A stretch of DNA of 64,000 bases from Pampus argenteus (Eukaryota; Chordata; Actinopteri; Scombriformes; Stromateidae). Position 1 is the stretch's first letter; each line of letters opens with the position of its first letter. The DNA lies in the NCBI GenBank assembly GCA_036937835.1, contig CM072876.1, positions 258,001 to 322,000 of the forward strand, in the 5' to 3' direction. The notes under the pieces were generated by a model that was not told where the DNA came from, did no database searches, and was given only the letters and a program-made list of their open reading frames with translations. Position numbers and translations under genes: made by a program. Below, one piece after another: positions 41,197-52,440 of this stretch.

Positions 41197-44094
41197 TCTC
41201 TCTCCAGGCATTTAAGATTCAAAGTGTTTATTAATGTATCTTGTACCTGTGGGCACCAGATATGTTTGCTGCTGTATTAACAGGTCATGAATGATAATAT
41301 AGTAAAACACAGCTATAGTAATATAAAAATGTCTACATAGAAGTTAGAAAAATGCTAAACATCAATAAATATTTAAATCTGCTTATGAGTTATAAACCAT
41401 TCAGTAACTGTTATAGACTAATTATTAATGATGACCAAAAAGTGTTACTGCCTAAAACAGAAAACGCATAAAAATGTCAGAGGTGGTCTTGTAAATGTCT
41501 TGTTTTATCCTAACAGAAGTGTAAAACTCACACTGGGGAACAGTTAGAAGAAGAGAAAATTCTGTTGAGTTAGATTTTTATGATTGAGAAAAACTGAGAT
41601 CGGTTTTGGATTCTGTATCAAATCTTTCAGTTTTTGTCAGACCTGACTCAAAAACTATGTTCCCCAGTGTTGACAGAAAATATGAAACTGACAGAAGTTC
41701 TTTTGGCATATTTGCTGAAAAAATATTTAAGATTCAGAATTGTTGCTCTACTCCTCTCTGTTGCGTAACTGTTACTAATGGTGCTAGTGGGGTATTAATG
41801 CCACAGCAGGAGAGTCTGTATTGGTGGAGTCTAATATTCATTTCTTTGTTAGCTGCTTAGACTGAAACTCTTAGTTTGTTGTCAGTGATCTGTAATCTGA
41901 ATCAATTATTGCTATTGATTGTGTCCAACAGGGGCCAAGGTGTATCACATCTACTCCAGAGTTGTGGATGGAGGCAGTTTCTCTGTCTATAAAGGAGCTA
42001 CAGAGGATGACGACGTGGTCATCAAGGTGAACCATAAAGTCACATCGTCCTGCCACTGATAACCACACACAGCAGTCAATAAAGGACCAGTTCACATGTT
42101 TCCAGTATGTCAAAGCATCAGTCAGGTGTCCATATGAACAGTGACTGTAATCATCCCTCCTGTTAATACTGGCTGTTCAAAGATCTGCTTCAAATGTGCT
42201 TTCAGTGTCAGTGATGGAGGTTAAAATCCACAGTGTGTCCACACAGTCATTTAAAGTAGATGTGAAGCTTCTCTGAGGCTTCATCAGTGTGAGTTAGTCA
42301 TATCAAGTGGATATCTGACACATTTACAGTCTGTTTAGCATCAAATTCCCTCTTTGTGTTTCCCTGTTGAGCTGTGGTGGAAGTATAGGAACAAAAAGAG
42401 GGACTTTGGCTCTAAAAACACTGTAACGTTCAAACATATCTGCTGGATTTGAAGCTTCACATTAGCTTCACATAAACTTTAAATCCATGTTTGTGGGTTT
42501 AGTCTCCATCACTTCCATTGTAAGTGTATTATGAAGGGATCTAATGGTCAGTATGAACAGGAGGATGATTACAGCAAGAAAAACATGTTCACTGTTTGTT
42601 TGGTTCCTTACTGTTTTAAGACACACTTGAACCGTGTGTGTGTAGGTGGACAGCTGCACAGTCCTCTGGGATTTCCACCTGTTTCAGCGTCTGAAGCAGA
42701 AATCTTCCGCTGACACCGGTCTTCCTCTGATTAGCTGTTTCCTGTTCCTGGACGGCTGTGTCACCATCTACACCACCCCACCAGATCACGTGTTCACCGT
42801 GAGTCACTTGTCTCCTGCTGGCATATATGTGTAAATACACTGACGGCATGACAATAACAGAGGATTTATTAATATAATGACCTGAAATAAGTGTGTGTGT
42901 GTGTGTGTGTGTGTGTCAGGAGTTGACACGGTTTATTCCCAGCGAGGCATCGGTGGGTCATAAAGCTGTCGGCCTGCTGCAGCTGGTGTCACATATGCAC
43001 TCTTGCAGGATGCTGCATGCAGCGCTGCAACCACACCTCCTCACCTGCTGCCACAGGTAGGTGAGCGGTGGGTGGGGGGCAGGGGTTCAGCTGAGTCACA
43101 AATTAACTACCTTTGGAACTGAGAGGAGTTTTTAACCCTCATAAAATAAACTGTTGAACAAAGATGGAATGTTTTGCAAAGTGTGTGGATGTTGCTCTGT
43201 GGACGGGGTACTGAAGCTGTCGGTCACGTGTTACTTTAAACCACAGAGTGCCATACATAGCATACAGACAACCAGCAATGTTTTTCTTAATGTTGTTTCT
43301 ACTCTTAAAAATAAAATTTCATTAGTTGTTCTTGCGTATTAGATATTAGTCTGTCATGCAGTATGGGGCTGAGGTATTTCCATCATTTGAAACCAATTGC
43401 CCTGGTATTGATTTAAAATGCACCTGAAACATTTCAAGAGGGGAAAAAGTTAATTTCAAGCCCCAGTTATCAGGTATGACTTCTGCAAAAGTTTTAAATG
43501 GCAGTTTATTTGCTGTGTCAGAGGTTTCCTGAGTCCTGACTGGGTGTTCCCGGTGGACTGGTCATCCTCGGTGGACCTGGACCTCCAGCAGGTCACAGCG
43601 GCTCAGCAGCTCCCCTCAGCTCAGATGTACATCCGCCTGGGAATCCTGGAGCCCTCCAGCCCTCCTCAGCTGGTACACACATCCTCTCTACACAGACCCC
43701 ACCTCCTTCACCGAGGTCAGTAGATACTAACTCCTCCCTGTCTCTTTCTGTCAGGTGGACCTGGTGGGCGTGGCTGAAACTGTCCACCTCCTCCTGACCA
43801 ATAGCAGGATGGTCCCAGTGAAGGATGACGAAGGCTGGACGGCAGAGCAGTACAGTGGAGACCAACCCTGGTACACTTTCTAAAAATGTGTTTAATTCAC
43901 GTGTTAAACCTGACTTGTATCACATGCTAAACCTGGTTTAAGTTGAACATGTGTACATTAACTCCTCTCTCTGTAGTGACATGTTTTCCAGGATGTGGAG
44001 GAGGTTTTTCCGGTCGTTGCTGAACGCTGATGGTCGCTCATCGCTGTCTGTCCTGTCAGAGTTGACAGAGCTGCTGTCCACGCTGTACCGCTGA
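38458..44094 (+). CDS. bub1b: bub1b, BUBR1-type checkpoint protein lacking the TPR/KEN-box half (GLEBS + B56 motif + pseudokinase)
   Basis: Exons: 38458-38483, 38618-38808, 38961-39034, 39452-39561, 39638-39720, 39953-39981, 40365-40416, 40489-40662, 40944-41081, 41932-42026, 42646-42798, 42920-43056, 43522-43672, 43755-43870, 43977-44094; 1,647 nt, 548 residues (human BUBR1 1,050). Residues 34-70 match the GLEBS/BUB3-binding region (EFSFEERRAE; human GEFSFEEIRAE). A coiled coil follows (72-97). LSPIQE at 212-217, within KKLSPIQETI, fits the LxxIxE motif that recruits PP2A-B56 in the human KARD (KKLSPIIED). Residues about 293-548 align with the C-terminal kinase fold: VVIK (K324), FLFLDGCVTIY, VDLVGVAETVHLLL, FFRSLLNADGRSSLSVLSEL. 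The catalytic HGD of human is HAA (408-410) and no DFG is visible, so it is a pseudokinase. Nothing before exon 1 encodes the TPR or KEN boxes. The neighbour pak6 also flanks BUB1B in human. Confidence 0.85.
38811..38919. repeat. 19-bp minisatellite at the bub1b exon 2 donor
   Basis: Five full ACGCTCACTGATACGTGAC units plus a partial sixth start two bases inside the intron, so the donor GT is fused to the first unit. Confidence 0.95.
39187..39345 (+). repeat. MITE-family single arm in bub1b intron 3
   Basis: Nearly the reverse complement of 42500-42625, with shared blocks TGTGTCTTAAAACAGT, AGGAACCAAA, TGTAATCATCCTCCTGTTCA, ATCCCTTCATAATACACTTA and TGGAAGTGATGGA. Confidence 0.7.
40136..40225 (-). 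repeat. LINE 3' tail-like fragment in bub1b intron 6
   Basis: TCAAGATTTTTATTTGTCAT and CACTGAACAATGAAATTCTT are, in reverse complement, the usual ending of fish CR1/Rex1-type LINEs (AAGAATTTCATTG ... ATCTTGAA). Confidence 0.5.
42085..42625. repeat. MITE-like element with long inverted arms in bub1b intron 10
   Basis: The left part (about 42090-42250: GTCAGGTGTCCATATGAACA, TGTAATCATCCCTCCTGTTA, AAAATCCACAG) is an inverted, diverged copy of the right part (about 42480-42625, which on the minus strand reads CAGTAAGGAACCAAACAAAC, TGTAATCATCCTCCTGTTCA). Single arms of the family occur at 36930 and 39187, and weaker traces near 45750 and 48050. No ORF. Confidence 0.6.
42891..42916. repeat. (GT)n microsatellite abutting a bub1b acceptor
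   Basis: GT repeats run directly into the CAG acceptor of the exon at 42920, taking the place of the pyrimidine tract. Confidence 0.95.
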
Positions 44095-44139
44095 GACGTT
44101 GTCTGTCTGCTTGTCTCCATGTCTGTTTTCCTGTAACTA

Positions 44140-44149
44140 AATAAATAAA
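44140..44149 (+). terminator. bub1b: bub1b poly(A) signals
   Basis: Two overlapping AATAAA hexamers (44140-44145, 44144-44149) lie about 50 bases after the bub1b stop codon, indicating a very short 3'UTR. Confidence 0.75.
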
Positions 44150-46130
44150 ATGGCTGTTTTAGAGGATTTCTCTGTCGAGACTTCAACACTTTCAGACTCA
44201 GCGGGTGTCCAAGTTCACAGGAGGAGATGATGATGATGATGATGATGATACAGAACAACTCTCTTTGCGTCAACTACAGCTTAAAACTTCTTGTTGTAGA
44301 TCCATTTTTGTTTTTTGCTGTATGTGTGCTGATGTGTCAAGGTTTTCCTTGCATACATTTGTAAATATCAGTACTGTTAAGAACCTTTAAGATAAATACT
44401 TGGGTTGTTGGAATTTGGATTTATCACCCTGGAAACAAGTGATATCCTGTTTCATAGCTTATTTTATCCCCTCACAGCTCAGTGAGCTCAGACATGTCCT
44501 AATGGTGGTGAATATGTAATAGTAAATTCAGTTTCTTTGTCACAACCTCCCCCTTAATATAAGGTACCAGGTCCTATTGCCTTTGCAAATTGTGACGTCT
44601 AGACCCAACTTTGCACCTGAATACAAGATCCTGCAGGATACTCCAGGTGTAAAGCGCACCAATAGACCAAAAGGTGTGAAAACACTTGCTGGAGGGGCCA
44701 ACTCCTACAGCAAACAATGGGGTGTCCCTTCAAGTATAAATGTTTAGGTTTCCCCATCTTCTTCATCCTGACCACTAGCATGTTGATTGACCCTTTCTTT
44801 GCAAAGAAAATAAAAACCTTGTCGGCCAGCAGAAGTCCATTTCATTATTCGCAAGCAGCAGAGAAAATTTCCACAAACTTAATTTGTAACTAACAGTTAA
44901 CAGGTCATACTGGGCTGTTACAGGACACCTGTGGCCAAACAAAGATATCTTAATGAAAACAGTAAAGCTGCTCTATGTTCATTGTCCTCTGAAGATGATC
45001 ATAACCAAACTAAGGCAAGTGATTGGACATCATGTGACTGTCTCCCTCACTGCTTTCTGTGTGTTTGTGGTGTTTAGGTACTCTGAAACACACAGAAGCA
45101 GGACAGCTGCCATCTCACCTGTTAAGGTCAATGTTCAAACTGAAGTTTAAGGCAGTGGCAAAGTGCAGCACTACTGGATATCAACAATATAAAGTTTAAC
45201 CAAAGTTTGAAACTCTCCCTAGCAGAGAGCACTCTGCATGGAACAGCAACCAACAGGAAGTGTCCTTTAAAAGGATAATTTCACTCAAAATAAAGGAACG
45301 CTGCTCTGTCTGAACTCGTCAGTGTTAGCAGGTGAGTTCAGGGTGTTAAAGCTCAGATCTGAAATGTCATGTGATCACTTGTTACCATAGAAACTAAATG
45401 ACAAGAAAACAAAGTAAAGTATTAAGCAAATTTAATGATAACCTTATCTGACATTTTCCACATATTAAACCTGGTTGGTTTGATTAATTTGGTTTGGTTT
45501 GTAAACTACAGTTAAACTGAAGAGAAGTGAGTCATCATCTTTCTGCCTAAGGGCCGAGCGAGGCAAGTTGCAGCCTGCAGAGAGAGAGAGAGAGAAAATA
45601 CCTCTTTCTGTTATCATACTAGAGTTTTATGTTTATAAACTGTAAGAACCAATAAGGTTTTTGAATGTACTACATTCAAACAGTTTCAAAAGAAAAATCT
45701 CAATTTCAGATGAATGAATGTTAACAGCATCTGAGCACATGAATGACTCATATTTACCTGTTCACTGTTTGTAATCAATGAGAATCTGTCCTTCATATTG
45801 ACTTTAAAGGGCCTTTTTTCTGTTGATCGTATCACAAAAACATTTAATCAACTGCTAAAATCCACATTTTTATCACATATCAAACTTTTCCTTAATAATC
45901 ACTGTTCTGTGTTCTTAGTGTTTATTTATTATTATTATGAATTGTTTGTTAACTTGTTGACACTGTTTCTAAGACAAAGATTGACCACAGTGTTCATAAA
46001 GTTTAATTGAATTTGAATTTTTAAGAGAAAGAAGAAACAAACTGTCAGTCAAACTAAACTCCGCCTTCATACCTGAAACAAGGTGAGACAGGGATGAGCC
46101 AAGTGGGGGAGGGGCATGTATGTATGTGTG
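44150..46130. other. intergenic between bub1b and pak6, no gene seen
   Basis: Contains a (GAT)n tract at 44226-44250 and otherwise unremarkable AT-rich sequence. ORFs under 70 codons show no domain. A trace of the MITE arm family is near 45750. Confidence 0.45.
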
Positions 46131-46139
46131 TGTGTCGGG

Positions 46140-46237
46140 AGGGGGGGGTGAGCAGCAGTCAGTGTCAGAGGACGAAAACGGCAGCAGGAACCCGACAGAA
46201 CAATTGCACGTGGACACAGCTGGACCCTGCTGGATAG
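46140..46237 (+). promoter_or_regulatory. pak6: probable pak6 non-coding first exon
   Basis: A G-rich segment is followed by a short exon-like stretch ending in a good donor (GGATAG|gtgagtg, 46237). The next good acceptor leading to the pak6 start is ctgctcag at 48451-48458. The assignment rests on position and the donor only. Confidence 0.35.
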
Positions 46238-46261
46238 GTGAGTGTGTTGATGTTCCTGCAG

Positions 46262-46720
46262 TCAAGAAGTTCTCTGATTCACTAGGTATGTAAAGAACCC
46301 TGTGATAAATGTTCTCTATAGTATCAGGTTGTGGAACTTTTATGAAACGGTGAAGAACCCCTAAATAGTGTGAAATTTAATTGTCCATTCTTTTTAAAAT
46401 AAGGTTCTACAGAGAACCAGAAAGCATTTTTTAGGATTGTATGCTCAATTATTTTGCTGCTTTATAGAACCTTGTTAAAAAGCTTCATAATCAGGATTAA
46501 GTGGTTCTATAGAGAACCATTATGGATGTTACGTATGAAATGTTAGATGTTAGATGTTCTATGAAGAACCAGATTCAAATGATTCAATTAAGAACCTTCA
46601 TGGACTTTTGAAGATGAATGAATATGCAGTACCATAAATGGGTTCTTGATACTCAAATTAGAAACATTTAGAGACCCAGTTAGATTATCTACAGAACCAG
46701 GTTTGAATGGTTAGACACAA
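46262..46720. repeat. cluster of GGTTCT/AGAACC palindromes in pak6 intron 1
   Basis: Perfect or near palindromes GGTTCTACAGAGAACC (46403-46418) and GGTTCTATAGAGAACC (46503-46518) are accompanied by many isolated AGAACC or GGTTCT hexamers. The same core drives the 23-bp minisatellite at 28.7-29.0 kb. Confidence 0.55.
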
Positions 46721-47962
46721 CAGAGAACCTCCACTGAAATATGAAGATTGCCTAAAAATGTTCGACCTCTCTGCTCCTCATAAGAATTGTTCTGTACCTT
46801 TGAAATACCTCTGTACCGAAACCTGGTTCTGGTGATGTTATATTCTCAGTGTGTGGCTGTGTGTTCTTTTGCTGAACATCAGAGACAGTTTGACTTCAGC
46901 CTCATTTCCTGCTTTAAAGGCAGCGTCCTGGGTTTTCAGAACCTCTGCTGCCAAACTTCTGGTTCCTTTCTACACAAATAAGTTAGAAGCAGAAGTTATT
47001 TTTAAAAATGATTCCAGATTGGAACCGTTTCCTCCTCCGCCTATGATGCAACTTTAAAGCAAAGTCTGAAGAAGACTGCTGTATGTTTTAGTGAAGCAGG
47101 TTGATTTGTCTGTAAATATACATTAATGACATAAACATTAACTACACTTTGACTCTCATACTATTCAACATGTGTGTTAATCTGGTTCTCCCTAGAACCA
47201 GATTACAGTTGATCATAAATCTAACTAGTTTCAGTGAGGTTTCAGATCGTGGTAGTGTTTGGCTGTCAGGGGTCCTCTGCATCAAAGCACTTCACAGGTT
47301 TGGTCTGTAACGTCTCTGCACCGTGTCCTTTCCACAAACACTGATGAGAGTCTGGACATCAAGCGTTCTGCACTGTTCTTCTCTCTGGATGCTAATGCTG
47401 TCTATCAGATGCATTCATGTTCCCCTTAGGATGAATCATATTGACTGTCAGGTCAAAGTTTTCACTTATGTTGTGAAATATTTAAAATATAATTTAAAAT
47501 GTCCACAGGCCCACAGTGATGTCTTCAGTTTGTTTAGTCTAAATCAAAAACAGCCAATACCCTTTTGGGTATTTTTGCTTAAAAAATGACTGAAGCGTCT
47601 AACTAATCTTCAAGGTATTTGCTGATTAGTTGTCTGTCAAGTGAATAATCAATTAATCACTACAGTATCTTAACATCTAGATGATGGATCAACAAAACAT
47701 TTTGTTCAGACATTCATTTTCCTCAGAGGATGAATCCTTCTGACCTCTCCTCTAGCGCCACCATGAGGTTACTGTATGTATGTATCTTACTGACAGTTAC
47801 TGTTGTTGTCAGGACATCAGCAGCTGACCAGCAGCAGACTATCAGCTGTGTTTCAGTGAATCACTGAGAGTCTGAAGTTTGTTCTAGTTGGACGAGTCAC
47901 GGTGAAGCTGTCTGGTCATGTAGTGTGTCGGTGTGATTCCTCAGGTATGTCAGTCACACCCT

Positions 47963-47964
<2 letters not shown>

Positions 47965-47998
<34 letters not shown>
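47965..47998. repeat. (AC)n microsatellite
   Basis: AC repeats in the intron before the pak6 start-codon exon. Confidence 0.95.
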
Positions 47999-48002
<4 letters not shown>

Positions 48003-48491
48003 GCACTTTAGTAGTAAATGGTAGTGTTGTATCAAAAGTTAAAGGAGAAGGTCACAGTTAAAGTCTGTCTAGAACAGTTTTTTAGTCTTTTTAGTGAAAA
48101 GTCCTCTTTGTGTTTTCTTGTTGAACATGTGTCACAGAAACAAAACCTTGTTAACTTCAGCTGACCGTTTAGATTCATTTTTACATGATGGAGGTTTGTG
48201 GTTACTGTGTTTCAGTTCATGCATGTGACAAATCTGAATATGATCTGACTAAACGTGAAGCAGATTTTATAGATCAGTTTCTGACCACCGATGCAGCTTA
48301 ATGTAAAAAAGATTTAAATAATATGAGCTCATGTTTAATCATAAGAAAAAACAATTAGTTTAGACGCTGAGATCTCTGGCCTGCCCTTCTCCATTGTAAA
48401 TTTTGGAGAAATATTGAAATGTGTTTATAACAGAAATGAATCTGCTTATTCTGCTCAGGTGACCCACTGCTGCTGTGTTGTTGCCGTGGTG

Positions 48492-51400
48492 ATGCTCCGC
48501 CGCAGGAAGAAGAAGCGCAGGCTGGAGATCTCAGCCCCGCAGAACTTCCAGCACCGCGTCCACACGTCCTTCGATGTCACCTCAGGACAGTACGTGGGTC
48601 TGCCGCCACAGTGGCAGAGCGTCATCGACACACTGAGGAGGCCACGCCCCCTGGTGGACCCATCCAGGATCACTGACGTCCAGCTCGGACCCAAGAAGGT
48701 CCTGACCCCTCCTCTGCTCTGTTACTGTCATCTGCAGGTTCTGTCCAACACTTTTGTCAGGTAGAACAATTGTGACCATATCTTGGAACACAGTGACATC
48801 ATGGCGACATCATGGTGACATCACTAAAATAAATACAGGTTAAAGGTCTTATTTTAACAAAGACACCAGTTTGAATTATTTATACTTCATTTCTAAAACA
48901 TCAGTTTTTTCTGTTGGCCATTTCAAAATACTACAATACCCATGATCCTCAGCTGCTGTTCCTATAAAAGGTCTCAATCACAGTGGTAGTGAATTTATAA
49001 TGCTTGGTTGTTGCAGTTGTAAACAAAACACGTCACCATAGTGACATGTATTGGCTGCTTCAACCAGGAGAGTTTCAATCAAAACATCAAAGTCAAGTTG
49101 TAAAATGATATAAACTACTGAAATGTGATCACTGTTATTAGACTTTTGAGCTGTTTCTAAACATATCTGTATTATTCTTTTAATAATACTGATTACTGAA
49201 GCATATAAAGCCTCTAATTATAATATCATCGGATTTACAGTTCCTCTATACTTTAAAAATGAGTTTGTTTGTTTGATCAAACTTCTATGTTCAGTTTATC
49301 AAACTTCACCCTGCCACCACCCACTAAAACACTGAATGTTGTAAATCTCTACATTTAATTCAAACTCAACTTCAGAACCTTTAACTAAAATTACATATAA
49401 TCACGTTTCTAAAACTACAGTTCAGTTTTCATCTGTTTCTCTTTGCTCAACTCCTCTTAATCAACTGATATTAGTTAGTGAATCATGTTTGCAGCATTGC
49501 GCCACAATATGAAAACATGTGATCATGTGACTTCCTGTGCAGACCATTGTCCGTGGCAGCTTCATCGGTCATGGTGACTACATCTCTCATGTGATCGCTG
49601 AGATGAGCCGGCTGTCTGTCACCAGCTCCAACTCTCTGCGCCGCAGCAGCCCATCGGCACGGAAACGAGCACAGTCGCTGGGCCTACTGGGAGATTTGCC
49701 AGAGGACAAGTCATACCAGTACAAGGAGCTCAGTCGGTGTGATGGGAAGAACAACGGGGGCTCCACCTCCACCTACTGGCAGGACAGAATGCGAGAGGTG
49801 CGTAGTGAGGGCAGTGGCCCCAAACTGAACGGAGCTCTGCCACGAGCAAAGTCCACCTGCGAGGTGGGGACTCTGTCTGAGGTCACGCCCCCAATGCCTC
49901 AGAGGGCAGGTGGACAGTATGCCCACAGCGAAGTGGCGGGGCGTAGATACAGATATGGACAGACAGGTGTGGTGAGCAGACAGAGGCCGATTTCCTGCCA
50001 CCTTAAACTGCCGACTCTGGAGATCAACAGCAAACCTCACCTGAGACCCAAAACACCTGTGACCGAGCTGCCCGACCTGCTGTCCTCCTCCACACAGACT
50101 CCCAGAAGGCCTCACTCGTCCTACGACCTCAAGGTGAGCCCTGTTCTCTAAAGGAACAGTTACACTTTTCTACTCTTTCTACCTGAGGGTCAGGTGTTCA
50201 AATTGAACACTTTATATCTGTTTTATCGTAAAATTATAGTTTGTTGAACCTCCTCTGGTGTCCTCCAGGTTTCCCCATTGCAGATGACACTGATTTGGAC
50301 AGTTGAAATGTATTCATTTAAACAGTTTACACAACTATGAGCATGTATCAGCTTCTTGTCGATCTGTGCTGCTCCTCTTCTATCAATATTTCAGCATTTA
50401 AAGAGCCGACAGCTCAAAGAGAGTGATTATCTCATGAAAAACTTGAAAAACATAATAATCATAATATTGTTGTTGTTCTTCTTATCCTTCAGGTCACCTC
50501 TTCCCTTTCTCTGCTGTCACCCCCTAACAGCACCTGCAGCCCTCTCACAGGTCATGGGTTACCTGAGCGCTCACTCTGTCCCTCCTCCAGGATCAACATC
50601 GAACATTCTCCAAAAACTCAGGTGCTCCTGAATCAGCCCCGCCCCTCCCTCACGCGCTCCATAGGACACGCCCCCTCCCATATCTGCCCCTCCCCCACCC
50701 AACAGCCGACCACTTGCGTGACACCACCTGATGGCAGCCCTCCGAAGGTGAGTCACGATCAGTTCAAGCAGGCACTGCAGATGGTAGTGGACCCGGGGGA
50801 CCCACGGGTGACACTTGAGAATTTTGTGAAAATCGGCGAAGGCTCAACGGGCGTGGTGTGCATCGCCAGAGAGAAGGTCAGCGGGCGGCAGGTGGCTGTG
50901 AAGATGATGGACGTGAGGAAACAACAGCGCAGAGAGCTGCTCTTCAATGAGGTAAAGGTGACGTGGAGGGGGGCAGGGCTTCAGCAGCAGATCAACATTC
51001 TTAACTTCAGGTTTGAATTGTATGAATTGATGAGGACAGGAGCTCTGTAACAAATCAGAAGACGACTGAGGGGGAACAAAGCTCTGACTGAAGTTTGGCT
51101 TGTAGATGGTTAATGTTAAATTCACAACTAGAAATGATCAGTGATTAATCAATGAGATCATCAAAACAATCAATATTTAAAATCAATCAATAATTTTAAT
51201 GATTGATATCATGCCTCCTGTCCTCAAACACAACTCATGAGATACTGAACATCAGATACCTGCTGCAGTGACATCAGCAGGTTCACGTGTCACCTGTCAT
51301 GTGATGTCAGCAGCTGTGTGATGTCACCTGTCCTGTGTTACCTGTCCTCATGTCAGGTGGTGATCATGAGGGACTACCAGCACCAGAACGTGGTGCAGAT

Positions 51401-51721
51401 GTACCGCAGCGCTCTGGTGGAGGAGGAGCTCTGGGTCATCATGGAGTACCTGCAGGGCGGCGCTCTTACCAACATCGTCAGTGAAATCAGGTAAGCAGGA
51501 AGTTGTCTCACACACACACACACACACACACACAGGTGTTCATTATAGAGTCATGTGTGGTTTAATACTGTGTGTGTGTGTGTTAGGATGAATGAAGAAC
51601 AGATAGCAACGGTGTGTGAAGGTGTCCTGCAGGCGTTGTCGTATCTTCACTCTCAGGGCGTCATCCACAGAGACATCAAGAGTGACTCCATCCTGCTGAC
51701 ACTGGATGGGAGGGTAATATA

Positions 51722-51792
<71 letters not shown>

Positions 51793-52405
51793 TCATGTTC
51801 ACATTTCAACAATTGTCAGGAGCCCAAATCTCTCACATATATTTTGTATAATTAATTAGTGGATCATGAAAATAAATAACACATAACAACAAACATCTGA
51901 CTGATGGCTCTTCTTCTCTCCTGCTATAGATCAAACTGTCAGACTTTGGTTTCTGCGCTCAGATCAGTAAAGACGTCCCGAAGAGGAAATCTCTAGTTGG
52001 GACGCCGTACTGGATGGCTCCGGAGGTGATCTCCAAAACAGCATATGGGACAGAGGTAACACTCACAGCTATAGCAGTCTTCAGCCTTCAGTAACTGATG
52101 TAAATCCAGCTCAGGTGTGTTACTTGCGTGGAGTGACTGTTTCTTGTCTCCTTCAGGTGGACATCTGGTCTCTGGGCATCATGGTGGTGGAAATGGTGGA
52201 CGGAGAGCCGCCGTATTTCAGCGACACGCCGATCACCGCCATGAAGAAGCTGAGAGACGAACTAGCACCAAGCGTGAAGAACATCCACAGGGTTTGTCTT
52301 TCTATAGTTGTGAGGACACTGACATAATGTGTACCCCTCCAAACCCAAACCATCACAACTAATGTAAATATACGGTATATATATATACTGTATATATATA
52401 TACCG

Positions 52406-52440
<35 letters not shown>

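Noticed and set aside
38458..44094. Other identities for the bub1b gene (coiled-coil or UBX-type protein from its first exons)
   Set aside because: The GLEBS, LSPI-E motif and C-terminal blocks align with BUBR1, and the pak6 neighbour fits BUB1B synteny.
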